DNA of 64,000 bases from Pseudomonas sp. PDM05 (lineage in GTDB: Bacteria; Pseudomonadota; Gammaproteobacteria; Pseudomonadales; Pseudomonadaceae), in assembly GCF_014851685.1 (NCBI RefSeq), contig NZ_JACVAC010000003.1, positions 471,290-535,289 on the forward strand, read 5' to 3'. Made by a program: the position numbers and the translations under genes. The notes below the pieces were generated by a model. It was not told the origin of the DNA and did not search any database. It saw only the letters and a list, made by a program, of their open reading frames with translations. This document shows positions 8,856 to 18,662 of the stretch, one piece after another (the first letter of the stretch is position 1; each line of letters opens with the position of its first letter).

Positions 8856-9620
8856 ATGAAAACAAGTATAGCCAGCGCCAGGAAACGCTTTCATCCAGGG
8901 ATCGCCCCCACGTTGGTGGTGCTGGTGCTGCTGCCGTTGATGGTGGGATTGGGGTTTTGGCAGCTGTCCCGTGGCCATGAAAAACAGCTGTTGGTGGACA
9001 GCTACGTCGAGCGGCGTGCGGCTGAGCCGATCAGCAGCGCGCAGCTGGTGGATATGGCTGATCCGGCTTTCCGCCGCGTGCGCCTGCGCGGCCAATTCGA
9101 TGCCGAGCACAGCGTGCTGCTCGACAACCGCATGCGTGACGGCAAGGCCGGTGTCGAGCTGTTGCAACCTTTCCACGACAGGGCCAGTGGTCTATGGCTG
9201 TTGCTCAATCGTGGCTGGCTGCCCTGGCCGGACCGCCGTACCCCGCCCGCCTTCACCACCCCGGACCAGCCGGTGAACCTTGACGCCTGGGTGTATGTCG
9301 CCCCTGGCGAGACCTTCCAACTGCATGCCGACCCCGCGACCGCGCAATGGCCGCGTCTGCTCACCGCCCTGCACCCTGCCGTGTTGTGGGCCGAGTTGGG
9401 TCGCAGCGGCTTTGCCTACGAACTGCGTGCAGAAGCCGGCCCTGGTACGTACGACACCTCTTGGGCCGTAGTCGCCATGGGCCCGGAAAAACACCTCGGC
9501 TACGCCGTGCAGTGGTTCGCCATGGCGTGCGCACTGCTGGCGCTTTACCTCTATCTCGGCTGGCACAACACAAAGGAGAAGTCCCATGGGAGCGGCCATG
9601 AATCCACCAGACATGTCTGA
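8856..9620 (+). CDS. SURF1 family oxidase assembly protein
   Basis: Membrane protein of the SURF1/Shy1 family, which helps insert haem a into subunit I. 254 residues with one helix near the N-terminus (VVLVLLPLMVGLGFWQL) and one near the C-terminus (VQWFAMACALLALYLYLGW), and a periplasmic domain between them. Signature pieces are GFWQLSRGHEKQ, VRLRGQFD and LLNRGWLP. A GGGGGAGGCGGGCA stretch precedes the ATG. The last 35 bases overlap the start of the next gene, so the two are translationally linked. Confidence 0.93.
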   Translation: MKTSIASARKRFHPGIAPTLVVLVLLPLMVGLGFWQLSRGHEKQLLVDSYVERRAAEPISSAQLVDMADPAFRRVRLRGQFDAEHSVLLDNRMRDGKAGVELLQPFHDRASGLWLLLNRGWLPWPDRRTPPAFTTPDQPVNLDAWVYVAPGETFQLHADPATAQWPRLLTALHPAVLWAELGRSGFAYELRAEAGPGTYDTSWAVVAMGPEKHLGYAVQWFAMACALLALYLYLGWHNTKEKSHGSGHESTRHV

Positions 9621-10170
9621 GGCACCGGACCGCCGCAAAGGCCGCTGGCAACTGATCCTGATCTTGATGATGGTGATCGGCCCGATGGCGCTGGCCACTT
9701 TCATGTACAAGCTGCAGTTCTGGGTGCCGGACAGTCGCAGCTATCACGGCGAGATGATCGGCAACGGCCAGACTCGCGCCGACATCGGCGTGCAGGCCGA
9801 TGAACAGCGCTGGCAACTGCTGGTCACCGCCCCCGCTGCCTGCGCTGCTGATTGCCAGCAACTGGTGTACCTGGCGCGCCAGCTGCAAATCAGCCTGGGG
9901 CGTGATGCGTCCCGTGCCAGCCATGCCTTGGCCAGTGCGCAACCGGTGAGTGTCGACTACGAAGCCAAGCTGAAAGCCGAATACCCGCAGCTGCAACGCT
10001 ACCCGCTGGACCTGTCGACCTTTACCAAAGGCGCCGCCGCGCCGGGTGATGCGCAGCTATGGATTGTCGATCCCCACGGCAACCTGGTGTTGCGTTACGA
10101 CGCCACGGTCAAGGGCAAGGACTTGCTCAACGACCTGCGCCACCTGTTGAAACTGTCGAATATCGGATAA
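9586..10170 (+). CDS. Membrane-anchored SCO-like protein, probable copper assembly factor (PA0111-like)
   Basis: Usually annotated as hypothetical. The 194-residue protein has one membrane anchor (residues 21-44) followed by a periplasmic domain. In that domain I see Cys86-Ala-Ala-Asp-Cys90, the CxxxC spacing of SCO proteins (CPDIC in the sco gene of this operon), and near the end a segment VDPHGNLVLR with His164 that parallels VDHSGNLAL of the sco protein. Together these could form a Cys-Cys-His copper site in a thioredoxin fold. The start at 9586 has GGAGAAGTCCC upstream and overlaps surf1 by 35 bases. Assignment as SCO-like is my inference; overall sequence similarity to SCO is low. Confidence 0.75.
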   Translation: MGAAMNPPDMSEAPDRRKGRWQLILILMMVIGPMALATFMYKLQFWVPDSRSYHGEMIGNGQTRADIGVQADEQRWQLLVTAPAACAADCQQLVYLARQLQISLGRDASRASHALASAQPVSVDYEAKLKAEYPQLQRYPLDLSTFTKGAAAPGDAQLWIVDPHGNLVLRYDATVKGKDLLNDLRHLLKLSNIG

Positions 10171-10180
10171 GGGCATCGTC

Positions 10181-11260
10181 ATGGCCAAACCAGGATTTCG
10201 CCTCGCGTTGTTTGCCACCCTGCTGGCGCTGATTGTCGTGCTGCTGGGCGCATATACCCGCCTGACCCACGCCGGGCTCGGTTGCCCGGATTGGCCGGGT
10301 TGCTACGGTTTTATCAGCGTGCCGCAAAGCGAAACCCAGCTGGCCCATGCCGAGTTGCACTTTCCCGACACGCCGGTCGAGGCGGACAAAGGCTGGAGCG
10401 AGATGATCCATCGCTACTTCGCCGGCACCCTGGGGCTGTTGATCGTGGTGTTGGCGGCGCGCTCGTGGAGCCACCGGCGCGATCCGGGCCAGCCGGTGAA
10501 ACTGCCGCTGTTCCTGCTGGCGGTGGTGTTCGCCCAGGCGGCGTTTGGCATGTGGACGGTCACGTTGAAGCTGTGGCCGCAGGTGGTCACGGGGCATCTG
10601 TTGGGTGGGTTTGCCACGTTGAGCCTGTTGTTTCTGCTGACGCTGCGTTTGTCCGGGGTGTTGCCCGCGCTGATCGTGCCCAAGCGCCTGCAATATTGGG
10701 CGACGGCCGGGTTGGTGCTGGTGATCGGCCAGATTGCCCTGGGCGGCTGGGTCAGTTCCAACTATGCCGCAGTGGCCTGTATCGATCTGCCGACCTGTCA
10801 TGGCCAGTGGTGGCCGGCGGCGGATTTTGCCAACGGCTTTCATCTTACCCAGCACATTGGGCCCAACTACCTGGGTGGGCAGTTGGATAGCGAGGCGCGC
10901 ACGGCGATTCATCTGACTCACCGCATCGGCGCGGTCGTGGTCACCCTGGTGCTGCTGGGCCTGGCCTGGCAACTGCGTGCGGTGGGCATGAGCCGTCTGG
11001 CGGGCCTGCTGCTGAGCGCCCTGGGCGCACAAATCTGCCTGGGCCTGAGCAACGTATATTTCCATCTGCCGCTGCCGGTCGCGGTGGCCCATAACGCGGG
11101 CGGTGCCGCGCTGTTGCTGAGCCTGGTGCTGGTCAATTATCACGCGCGCACCAGCCTGGTCCGCGTGCGCAACCAGTTGCCGTTCGGCTGGCGTTTCATC
11201 CCGCGCAAACATGTCTCGGGCCTCATCACCCTTAAAGGAGAGATGCCATGGCGACCTTGA
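10181..11260 (+). CDS. ctaA: Haem A synthase (COX15/CtaA)
   Basis: Oxidises the C8 methyl group of haem O to make haem A for the oxidase. 359 residues, eight membrane helices, with the family segments [21 protein letters not shown] at the N-terminus (a conserved haem-binding region), [32 protein letters not shown] with paired Cys, and HLTHRIGA. It starts 10 bp after the SCO-like gene and overlaps the next gene, the haem O synthase, by 13 bases, as expected for sequential steps of one pathway. Confidence 0.95.
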   Translation: MAKPGFRLALFATLLALIVVLLGAYTRLTHAGLGCPDWPGCYGFISVPQSETQLAHAELHFPDTPVEADKGWSEMIHRYFAGTLGLLIVVLAARSWSHRRDPGQPVKLPLFLLAVVFAQAAFGMWTVTLKLWPQVVTGHLLGGFATLSLLFLLTLRLSGVLPALIVPKRLQYWATAGLVLVIGQIALGGWVSSNYAAVACIDLPTCHGQWWPAADFANGFHLTQHIGPNYLGGQLDSEARTAIHLTHRIGAVVVTLVLLGLAWQLRAVGMSRLAGLLLSALGAQICLGLSNVYFHLPLPVAVAHNAGGAALLLSLVLVNYHARTSLVRVRNQLPFGWRFIPRKHVSGLITLKGEMPWRP

Positions 11261-12147
11261 TCGGCGCGCACCGCGGGCGGGCAATCTGGCGTGACTACCT
11301 GGAGCTGACCAAGCCGAAAGTGGTGGTGCTGATGCTCATCACCTCGCTGGTGGGGATGTTCCTTGCGACCCGCGCCGGGGTGCCGTGGACGGTGCTGGTA
11401 TTCGGCAACCTGGGGATCGCCCTGTGTGCGGGCGGTGCGGCGGCGGTCAACCATGTGGTGGACCGGCGTATCGATGCCGTGATGGCGCGCACCCATAAAC
11501 GGCCGCTGGCAGAGGGGCGTGTGTCGCCCTTGGCGGCGCTGGCCTTTGCATTGTTGCTGGCGGTGGCCGGGTTGGCGCTGTTGCTGGCGTTCACCAACCC
11601 ACTGGCCGCGTGGCTGACGCTGGCTTCGCTGTTGGGCTACGCCGTGATCTACACCGGTTTTCTCAAGCGTGCGACGCCGCAGAACATTGTGATCGGCGGT
11701 CTCGCGGGGGCGGCGCCGCCGTTGCTGGGCTGGGTGGCTGTCACCGGGCATGTCAGCGCCGAGCCGTTGTTGCTGGTGCTGATCATCTTCGCCTGGACCC
11801 CGCCGCACTTCTGGGCCCTGGCTATCCATCGCAAGGAGGAGTACGCCAAGGCCGACATTCCCATGCTGCCGGTCACTCACGGCGAGCACTACACCAAGGT
11901 GCATATCCTGCTCTACACCTTCGCCCTGCTGGCGGTGAGCCTGATGCCCTACGTCATCCATATGAGCGGCCTGCTGTACCTCGCCTGCGCGCTGGTATTG
12001 GGTGGGCGCTTTCTGCATTGGGCCCTGGTGTTGTACCGTGGCGGTCGGCCGCACGCGGCGATCAACACCTTCAAGTACTCTATCTGGTACTTGCTGCTGC
12101 TGTTTATCGCCTTGCTCCTAGACCACTACCTATTGTTGAACCTATGA
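11248..12147 (+). CDS. ctaB: Protohaem IX farnesyltransferase (haem O synthase)
   Basis: Adds a farnesyl group to protohaem to make haem O, the substrate of CtaA. 299 residues of the UbiA prenyltransferase family with about nine helices. The two Asp-rich prenyl-diphosphate regions are visible: [20 protein letters not shown] and the second loop [38 protein letters not shown] precedes the ATG. It overlaps ctaA by 13 bases and its stop overlaps the sco start (ATGA). The same family member in a bo3 operon would be called cyoE; here the context is the aa3 operon. Confidence 0.95.
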   Translation: MATLIGAHRGRAIWRDYLELTKPKVVVLMLITSLVGMFLATRAGVPWTVLVFGNLGIALCAGGAAAVNHVVDRRIDAVMARTHKRPLAEGRVSPLAALAFALLLAVAGLALLLAFTNPLAAWLTLASLLGYAVIYTGFLKRATPQNIVIGGLAGAAPPLLGWVAVTGHVSAEPLLLVLIIFAWTPPHFWALAIHRKEEYAKADIPMLPVTHGEHYTKVHILLYTFALLAVSLMPYVIHMSGLLYLACALVLGGRFLHWALVLYRGGRPHAAINTFKYSIWYLLLLFIALLLDHYLLLNL

Positions 12148-12779
12148 CCCGAACTCAAAAAACCGTCTTTATCCTGGTGGCCATCGTCGCGTTGATCATG
12201 GGCCTGACCGTTAATAAAGTGCTCAACGGCAAAGGCCAGGGCGACCCTACTGCGCTGATCGATGCTGGCATCATCCTGCTGCCCCAGAGCCGCCAACTGC
12301 CGGCGGTGAGCATGACAAACCAGGACGGCCAGCCTGTATCGGTCAATGAGTTGAAGGGCAAGTGGAGCCTGCTGTTCTTCGGTTACACCTTCTGCCCGGA
12401 CATCTGCCCGACCACCCTGGCCCAACTGCGCCAGATCAAGAGTGAGCTGCCCAAGGAGGCGGTGGACAAGTTGCAGGTGATCCTGGTCAGCGTTGACCCG
12501 CACCGCGACACGCCGACCCAGCTCAAGCAATACCTGGGCTACTTCGACCCGCAGTTTGTCGGCCTGACCGGCGCGAATGTGGAGGAGGTGCAGAAGGTGT
12601 CGAATGCGGTGAGCATCCCGTTCATTCCGGCGGACACCAGCAAGCCGAACTACACGGTGGATCACAGCGGCAACCTGGCGCTGATCGGGCCGGATGGGAT
12701 GCAGCGTGGGTTTATCCGGGCACCGTTGAATAACCAGAAGCTGGTGGTGCAGTTGCCGGTGTTGTTGCAGCGCAACTAA
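12144..12779 (+). CDS. sco: SCO1/SenC family copper chaperone
   Basis: Periplasmic, membrane-anchored thioredoxin-fold protein that assembles the CuA centre of subunit II. 211 residues with an N-terminal helix ([16 protein letters not shown]) and the copper ligands Cys84 and Cys88 (FCPDICP) and His174 (VDHSGNLAL). The open frame extends further upstream, but the ATG at 12144, in an ATGA overlap with ctaB, gives the family's normal length. Last gene of the cox operon; a REPIN lies 31 bp downstream. Confidence 0.95.
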   Translation: MTRTQKTVFILVAIVALIMGLTVNKVLNGKGQGDPTALIDAGIILLPQSRQLPAVSMTNQDGQPVSVNELKGKWSLLFFGYTFCPDICPTTLAQLRQIKSELPKEAVDKLQVILVSVDPHRDTPTQLKQYLGYFDPQFVGLTGANVEEVQKVSNAVSIPFIPADTSKPNYTVDHSGNLALIGPDGMQRGFIRAPLNNQKLVVQLPVLLQRN

Positions 12780-12810
12780 GTCGTACGCAGATCTGGCTAG
12801 CAATACATAG

Positions 12811-12908
12811 CAAATGTGGGAGCGGGCTTGCTCGCGAATGCAGTGGGTCAGTCAATATCGTCATCGACTGCTACACCGCATTCGCGAGCAAGCCCGCTCC
12901 CACATTTG
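12811..12908. repeat. REPIN between sco and metQ
   Basis: Inverted pair with arms that extend to CAAATGTGGG / CCCACATTTG, about 98 bp. The inner REP variant reads GCTTGCTCGCGA. It separates two convergent genes and is the only terminator-like structure between them. Confidence 0.9.
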
Positions 12909-12941
12909 TTTGATCTCCGGTGTCTGGGAGATCGGGTTGGA

Positions 12942-13712
12942 TCAGAACGCCGGCTTGATCGCGCCTTTGTACTTCTCTTCGATGAATTTCTTCACTTCAG
13001 GCGTGTGCAGTGCTGCGACCAGCTTCTTCACTGCATCCGAATCCTTGTTGTCTTCGCGGGTCACCAGGATGTTCACGTAAGGCGAGTCGCTGCCTTCGAT
13101 GACCAGGGCGTCCTTGGACGGGTCCAGTTTGGCTTCCAGGGCGTAGTTGGTGTTGATCAGCGCCAGGTCGACCTGGGTCAGCACGCGCGGCAGGGTGGCG
13201 GCTTCCAGTTCGCGGAACTTCAGGTGTTTCGGGTTGGCGGTGATGTCCTTGATGGTCGACAGGATGTTGTTCGGCTCCTTCAAGGTGATCAGGTCGTGCT
13301 TGGCCAGCAGCAACAGCGCGCGGCCGCCGTTGGTGGCGTCGTTCGGGATTACCACGTTGGCGCCGTCAGGCAACTCGGCCAGGGTCTTGTACTTGCTGGA
13401 GTACGCGCCCAGGGGTTCCAGGTGCACGGCGCCGACGCTCACCAGGTGAGTGCCCTTGGTTTTGTTGAACTCGTCCAGGTACGGCTGGTGCTGGAAGAAG
13501 TTGGCGTCCAGGCGCTTTTCAGCCACCTGTACGTTGGGCTGCACGTAGTCGGTGAAGACCTTGACCTGCAAGTCCACGCCTTCTTTGGCCAGGGCAGGTT
13601 TCACGAATTCGAGGATTTGCGCGTGCGGCACCGGCGAGGCGGCGACCTTGATGGTCTCGGCGTGGGCGGAAAACGCGGCGACCGCAGCGAAAGCAACCAG
13701 TAGTTTTTTCAT
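12942..13712 (-). CDS. metQ: Methionine ABC transporter, substrate-binding lipoprotein-family protein
   Basis: Periplasmic binding protein of the NLPA/MetQ family that captures methionine (often D- and L-forms). 256 residues with a signal peptide (KKLLVAFAAVAAFSAHA). The usual lipobox Cys is not obvious at the cleavage site, so it may be a soluble rather than lipid-anchored protein. Typical segments are KVAASPVPHAQIL, FTDYVQPN and DANFFQHQPYLDEFNK. AAGGAGCTTGCTGG precedes the ATG at 13712; a longer in-frame start lacks this. Third gene of metN-metI-metQ, 51 bp after metI. Confidence 0.93.
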   Translation of the reverse strand: MKKLLVAFAAVAAFSAHAETIKVAASPVPHAQILEFVKPALAKEGVDLQVKVFTDYVQPNVQVAEKRLDANFFQHQPYLDEFNKTKGTHLVSVGAVHLEPLGAYSSKYKTLAELPDGANVVIPNDATNGGRALLLLAKHDLITLKEPNNILSTIKDITANPKHLKFRELEAATLPRVLTQVDLALINTNYALEAKLDPSKDALVIEGSDSPYVNILVTREDNKDSDAVKKLVAALHTPEVKKFIEEKYKGAIKPAF

Positions 13713-13763
13713 CCAGCAAGCTCCTTGTTCGGGCATCTGCCGACTGATAGTCGGCAATGGCCG

Positions 13764-14438
13764 TTATTTTCGAGAGTAATGTGTCACCAGCTTGTCGCCG
13801 ATGGTCTGCAGAATTTGTACAAGCACAATCAACATCACCACGGTGACGACCATGACGTCGTCCTGGAAGCGCTGGTAACCATAGCGTATCGCCAGGTCCC
13901 CGAGCCCGCCGGCGCCCACTACGCCAGCCATGGCGGTATAGCCCACCAGGGCGATAGCGGTCACGGTGATTGCGGCAATGATGCCTGGCTTCGCCTCTGG
14001 CAGAAGCGCCTTGGTGATGATCTGGCGAGTGGTGGCGCCCATGGCTTGGGTCGCCTCGATGATGCCGCGATCGACTTCGCGCAAAGCGGTTTCCACCAGT
14101 CTTGCGAAGAATGTCGAAGCGCCGACCACCAGCGGTGGAATCGCGCCGGCTACACCCAGCGAGGTGCCAGTAATGAAGATCGTCGTCGGAATCATCACAA
14201 TCAGCAGGATGATAAATGGCAGCGAGCGTATGGCGTTGACCACGAAGGCCAGCACGCCATAGGTGGTTTTCTGCTCCAGCAACTGGCGGGGGCTGAACAG
14301 GAACAGCAGGATGCCCAGCGGCAGGCCTACCACTACGGTGAAGAACAGCGAAGTGCTGAGCATCAGCATGGTGTCGCCTGTGGCGACCCAGATGTCGGCC
14401 CAGTCAACGTTGTCGAAATAATGCAGTAATACGTCCAT
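13764..14438 (-). CDS. metI: Methionine ABC transporter permease
   Basis: Inner-membrane channel subunit of the methionine importer. 224 residues with five helices and the binding-protein-dependent permease loop EATQAMGATTRQIITKALLPEAKPGI, which docks to the ATPase. Its ATG shares one base with the metN stop (TAATG), so the two are translationally coupled. The N-terminal stretch [17 protein letters not shown] is unusually acidic for a permease start but is the normal MetI beginning in pseudomonads. Confidence 0.94.
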   Translation of the reverse strand: MDVLLHYFDNVDWADIWVATGDTMLMLSTSLFFTVVVGLPLGILLFLFSPRQLLEQKTTYGVLAFVVNAIRSLPFIILLIVMIPTTIFITGTSLGVAGAIPPLVVGASTFFARLVETALREVDRGIIEATQAMGATTRQIITKALLPEAKPGIIAAITVTAIALVGYTAMAGVVGAGGLGDLAIRYGYQRFQDDVMVVTVVMLIVLVQILQTIGDKLVTHYSRK

Positions 14439-15445
14439 TAGCGCAGAACCTCCATGTGGACATCCGCCGCAACAAAGCGCGCGAATGCCGCTTCCATGTC
14501 GCCGCCGGTAATGGCCAGAGTCAGTTGCCCGTAGGGGATGTCTTTGATGCGGTCGATACGACCGGCGAGGATGCTGTAGTCCACACCCGTTTCGCGGGCG
14601 ACGGTGCCCAGCAGCGGCGCGTAGGTCGCATCGCCCTGGAACGTCAGGCGCACGATGCGGCCTGGGACGTGGGCGAAGTCGTCGCGTTGCTCGTTTTCGT
14701 CGACCTGCTCGGACTCTTGCACGAAGCGTTTGGTGGTCGGGTGCTTGGGATGCAGGAACACATCGGCCACCGTGCCTTGCTCGACGATCACGCCGGCATC
14801 CATCACGGCCACCTGGTCGCAGACGCGGCGGATCACGTCCATTTCATGGGTGATCAGCACGATGGTCAGCTTCAGCTCGCGGTTGATCTCGGCCAGCAGT
14901 TGCAGGACCGAAGCGGTGGTCTGCGGGTCGAGGGCGCTGGTGGCTTCGTCGCACAACAGGATCTTGGGCTTGGTCGCCAGGGCGCGGGCGATGCCGACGC
15001 GCTGCTTCTGGCCGCCAGACAACTGCGCCGGGTACTTCTTGGCGTGGTCCGACAGGCCGACACGGGCGAGCAGTTCGGCGACGCGCAGGTCGATGTCCTT
15101 GCGCGACAATTCGCCGGCCAGGGTCAGCGGCAGCGCCACGTTGTCGGCGACGGTCTTGGATGCAAGCAGGTTGAAGTGTTGGAAGATCATCCCGACCTGC
15201 TGGCGGAAACGGCGCAGGCCGTTGGCGTCCAGCGCGGTGACTTCTTCACCATCAACCGTGATCTGACCGCCGCTGGGTTGTTCCAGGCGGTTGATCAGAC
15301 GCAGAAGGGTACTTTTTCCCGCACCGGAGTGACCGATCAGGCCAAACACCTGGCCGTTTTCGACACGCAGGCTGGTGGGGTGCAGCGCGGGGATCTCCCT
15401 ACCGGCGACGCGGTAGGTTTTATGGACGTTTTGAAACTCGATCAC
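14438..15445 (-). CDS. metN: Methionine ABC transporter ATP-binding protein
   Basis: ATPase of the methionine importer. 335 residues: ABC domain with Walker [10 protein letters not shown], signature LSGGQKQRV and Walker [13 protein letters not shown], then a C-terminal NIL regulatory domain (about residues 260-335) that senses methionine in known homologues. The start codon is GTG at 15445 with AAGGTTCGCTAC before it; the protein then begins [11 protein letters not shown] as usual. First gene of metNIQ. I found no SAM riboswitch upstream. Confidence 0.95.
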   Translation of the reverse strand: MIEFQNVHKTYRVAGREIPALHPTSLRVENGQVFGLIGHSGAGKSTLLRLINRLEQPSGGQITVDGEEVTALDANGLRRFRQQVGMIFQHFNLLASKTVADNVALPLTLAGELSRKDIDLRVAELLARVGLSDHAKKYPAQLSGGQKQRVGIARALATKPKILLCDEATSALDPQTTASVLQLLAEINRELKLTIVLITHEMDVIRRVCDQVAVMDAGVIVEQGTVADVFLHPKHPTTKRFVQESEQVDENEQRDDFAHVPGRIVRLTFQGDATYAPLLGTVARETGVDYSILAGRIDRIKDIPYGQLTLAITGGDMEAAFARFVAADVHMEVLR

Positions 15446-15674
15446 GTAGCGAACCTTGTGGGGCGCATGAAATAGGGATCAGCGGTTAGCCGGGCGCGCA
15501 TTTTAGCCTGTCCGTCCAGCGTTTCTTAGCATTTATTTCGCAATCAACCAGTGATTTGGCAATAACGCGATCAAAGGTCATAAAAAAGGAACGGCCCAAA
15601 ACCTCATCAGTCACTACTTAGGTAACGCGACTTCCCGGGTGCCGTGCCTGGGTCTGAATAAGGAGTTTTGACTG

Positions 15675-17804
15675 ATGAGTACGAAAAAGCCCCAGAGCGA
15701 ACTCGCCGGAACCGACACCCTGGACCGCAAGAACACCAACGCCAAACTAGAGGCTTTGGAAACGTTCCGCTCCGACGCCACCGGCCAAGCGCTGCGTACC
15801 AACCAGGGCGTGAAGATTTCGGACAACCAGAACAGCCTGAAGGTCGGCGCGCGCGGGCCTTCGTTGCTCGAAGACTTCATCATGCGGGAAAAGATCACGC
15901 ATTTTGACCATGAGCGCATCCCCGAACGCATCGTGCATGCGCGTGGTACCGGCGCCCATGGCTATTTCCAGACCTATGAAAACCATTCGGCACTGACCAA
16001 GGCCGGTTTCCTACGCGACCCTGGCCATAAAACCCCGGTATTCCTGCGCTTTTCCACGGTGCAGGGCCCGCGCGGCTCCGGCGACACGGTTCGCGATGTG
16101 CGCGGCTTTGCCGTCAAGTTCTTCACCGAGGAAGGCAACTTCGACTTGGTGGGCAATAACATGCCGGTGTTTTTCATCCAGGATGCGATCAAGTTTCCCG
16201 ACTTTGTCCATGCCGTGAAGCCCGAGCCCCATAACGAGATTCCTACAGGTGGTTCGGCTCACGATACGTTCTGGGACTTTGTGTCGCTGCAGCCAGAGTC
16301 GGCGCACATGGTGATTTGGGCAATGTCCGACCGGGCGATCCCAAAAAGCCTGCGGGCCATGCAGGGCTTTGGTGTACATACCTTTCGCTTTATCAACGCG
16401 CAGGGGCAGTCCAACTTCGTTAAGTTCCACTGGCGGCCTACGGCCGGCACCTGCTCTTTGGTGTGGGACGAAGCGCAAAAGCTCGCCGGTAAAGATACCG
16501 ACTACCACCGTCGCGATCTCTGGGAAGCCATTGAGATGGGCGATTATCCCGAGTGGGAGCTGGGCGTGCAGGTGATTCCCGAAGATAAGGAGCATGCGTT
16601 CGATTTCGACATTCTCGATCCGACCAAGCTGATCCCCGAAGAGTTGGTGCCGATTACTCCGCTGGGCAAAATGGTGCTGAACCGTAACCCGGACAACTTC
16701 TTTGCCGAGGTCGAGCAGGTTGCCTTCTGCCCAGGCCATATCGTGCCGGGGATCGACTTCTCCAATGATCCGCTGCTGCAGGGGCGCCTGTTTTCCTACA
16801 CCGATACTCAGATCAGCCGTCTGGGTGGCCCGAATTTTCATGAGTTACCCATCAATCGCCCGGTAACGCCGCTGCATAACGGCCAGCGTGATGCCATGCA
16901 CCGGACCACCATCGATAAGGGGCGTGCGGCGTACGAGCCCAACTCCATTGATGGCGGCTGGCCCAAGGAAACCCCGCCTGCGGCGCAGGACGGTGGTTTC
17001 GAGTCTTATCACGAGCGCATCGATGCCCATAAGGTGCGTGAGCGCAGTGAGTCGTTTGGCGATCATTTTTCTCAGGCGCGCCTGTTTTTCCGCAGCATGA
17101 GCAAGCATGAGCAGGAACACATCATTTCGGCCTACAGCTTTGAGCTGGGCAAGGTGGAGCGTGAATTCATTCGTGTGCGCCAGGTGAATGAGATCCTCGC
17201 CAATATCGACCTGGAACTGGCCAAGCGTGTGGCGCAGAACCTTGGCTTGCCGGTGCCGAAAACAGGTACGGTGCCGGAGCGCAAGACTTCGTTGTCACGC
17301 TCGCCGGCCTTGAGCCAGGCGAACCTGCTGTCGGGTGACATCAAAACGCGCAAAGTGGCGATCCTGGCGGCGGACGGTGTGGACGGCGCGGCAATTGCGG
17401 CGCTGCAAAAGGTGCTGAAGGAGGAAGGTGCCCATGCCAAGTTGCTCGGGCCGACCTCGGCGCCGGTGACCACGGCGGATGGCAAGAGCCTTGCGGTGGA
17501 CGCATCCATGGAGGGCTTGCCGTCGGTGGCCTTTGACGCGGTGTTTGTGCCGGGCGGCGCCAAATCGGTAAAAGCCCTGAGCGAAGACGGCGTGGCGCTG
17601 CATTACCTGTTGGAGGCTTATAAGCACTTGAAGGCGATTGCAGTGGTGGGTGAGGCCAAGCAGTTGCTGGAGTTGTTGAAGCTGGAGGTGGATGCGGGAT
17701 TGATCGTGGGTGGCGATGCCAAGGCGTTGAAGGCTTTTGTCGCCGCGATTGCGCAGCATCGGGTGTGGGATCGGGAGCCGAAGGCTAAGGCGATTCCGGC
17801 TTAA
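15675..17804 (+). CDS. katE: Large-subunit catalase HPII
   Basis: Haem d/b catalase of clade 2 that destroys hydrogen peroxide. 709 residues: an N-terminal extension, the catalase barrel with the distal His in [12 protein letters not shown], the distal Asn region [16 protein letters not shown], and FYSYTDTQ-like proximal segment ([13 protein letters not shown]), then a C-terminal flavodoxin/DJ-1-like domain from about residue 555 ([12 protein letters not shown]). AAGGAGTTTTGACTG precedes the ATG. It sits between the metNIQ operon and the PA5502/znu genes, which are adjacent in P. aeruginosa as I recall. A -10-like CTACTTA about 60 bp upstream could suit RpoS. Confidence 0.95.
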   Translation: MSTKKPQSELAGTDTLDRKNTNAKLEALETFRSDATGQALRTNQGVKISDNQNSLKVGARGPSLLEDFIMREKITHFDHERIPERIVHARGTGAHGYFQTYENHSALTKAGFLRDPGHKTPVFLRFSTVQGPRGSGDTVRDVRGFAVKFFTEEGNFDLVGNNMPVFFIQDAIKFPDFVHAVKPEPHNEIPTGGSAHDTFWDFVSLQPESAHMVIWAMSDRAIPKSLRAMQGFGVHTFRFINAQGQSNFVKFHWRPTAGTCSLVWDEAQKLAGKDTDYHRRDLWEAIEMGDYPEWELGVQVIPEDKEHAFDFDILDPTKLIPEELVPITPLGKMVLNRNPDNFFAEVEQVAFCPGHIVPGIDFSNDPLLQGRLFSYTDTQISRLGGPNFHELPINRPVTPLHNGQRDAMHRTTIDKGRAAYEPNSIDGGWPKETPPAAQDGGFESYHERIDAHKVRERSESFGDHFSQARLFFRSMSKHEQEHIISAYSFELGKVEREFIRVRQVNEILANIDLELAKRVAQNLGLPVPKTGTVPERKTSLSRSPALSQANLLSGDIKTRKVAILAADGVDGAAIAALQKVLKEEGAHAKLLGPTSAPVTTADGKSLAVDASMEGLPSVAFDAVFVPGGAKSVKALSEDGVALHYLLEAYKHLKAIAVVGEAKQLLELLKLEVDAGLIVGGDAKALKAFVAAIAQHRVWDREPKAKAIPA

Positions 17805-17830
17805 GTCATCTGTTGTTGGTTGGATAGCTA

Positions 17831-17900
17831 TCGCGGGCAAGCCCGCTCCCACATTTTGACTTGTGGATACATTCAAGTGTGGGGGCGGGCTTGCTCGCGA
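17831..17900. repeat. REPIN, tail-to-tail orientation
   Basis: Two REP copies pointing the other way round from the other elements (CGCGGGCAAGCCCGCTCCCAC first, then GTGGGGGCGGGCTTGCTCGCGA), with only about 20 bp between. It lies between the convergent katE and PA5502-like genes and abuts the stop codon of the latter. Confidence 0.85.
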
Positions 17901-17905
17901 TTGCT

Positions 17906-18625
17906 TTATTCCGTCTTGCGCGGAATCAACACAACCTGCGCCGGGATCTTCTTCAGGATCTGCCGGTGGATTTTCAGGTCATACGCCGAATCCATGCGTT
18001 TGACCCGCTTGGTCAGCAGCGTGGCCAGCCAAGGGTAATCCTGGGTGCGCGGCACCTGGAGGCTCACGTCGCACTGATAATTCACCACGTCGGTGGCGAT
18101 GGCATCGAGCTGATGACGCAACGCCTGGATGTCCGTGAGGTTCAGCGCCACGGTGGTGCTCTCGGCCGCCGGGTCGATGACCTTGGCCTGGGGCTTGGCT
18201 TCGGCGGCTTTCAGCGCGGCTTCGGCTTTATCCAGCTCGGCCTTGCGGGCGTGGCTGATGGCGCTGTTCACGCCGCCGGTCAGCGCCGGGGCCTTGGGCA
18301 TCAGTGCGCGGGCGCGGCTGAGGGCAGTGGCGGCGGCGTTGACGTCACCTTTTTGCAGCACGATCTGGCTGCGCTGCAGGTAGGCTTCGGCCAATTGCCG
18401 CTGGTAGGGCTCCAGCGCCGGGTCGTTGGGCGACTGCGCTTGCAGCGCCGCAAGCTGGTCTTCGGCGGTGGCCAGCTCACTGCTGGCGAGGTTTTGCTGC
18501 AGCTGCGCGATGGCCGCAGCGCGAGCGTCCGGGGCCTCGGGGGCGGCGGGCGGCGTGCTTTGACAGGCGCCCAGCAGCAAGGAAAATGCGGCAAGGAGCA
18601 GATAACGGGAGGTGAACGGCTTCAT
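17906..18625 (-). CDS. PA5502-like lipoprotein of unknown function
   Basis: A 239-residue probable lipoprotein: signal peptide with lipobox LLLGAC (Cys21), then an Ala/Gln-rich helical region (residues 35-140) that has the look of TPR-like repeats, then a C-terminal domain (DVVNYQCDVSLQVPRTQDYPWLATLLTKRVKRM). It is transcribed in the same direction as znuB and lies just downstream of it with a gap of 37 bp, so it may be the last gene of zur-znuC-znuB. Its function is unknown; link to zinc uptake is positional only. Confidence 0.8.
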   Translation of the reverse strand: MKPFTSRYLLLAAFSLLLGACQSTPPAAPEAPDARAAAIAQLQQNLASSELATAEDQLAALQAQSPNDPALEPYQRQLAEAYLQRSQIVLQKGDVNAAATALSRARALMPKAPALTGGVNSAISHARKAELDKAEAALKAAEAKPQAKVIDPAAESTTVALNLTDIQALRHQLDAIATDVVNYQCDVSLQVPRTQDYPWLATLLTKRVKRMDSAYDLKIHRQILKKIPAQVVLIPRKTE

Positions 18626-18662
18626 TCCTGCGACTCTCTATTTGCGCAAAAAGCGAGCAAGT

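Noticed and set aside
15446..15674. SAM riboswitch ahead of metNIQ
   Set aside because: No conserved SAM-I or SAM-II core or terminator hairpin is visible in the leader, and pseudomonads are not known to me to use one here.
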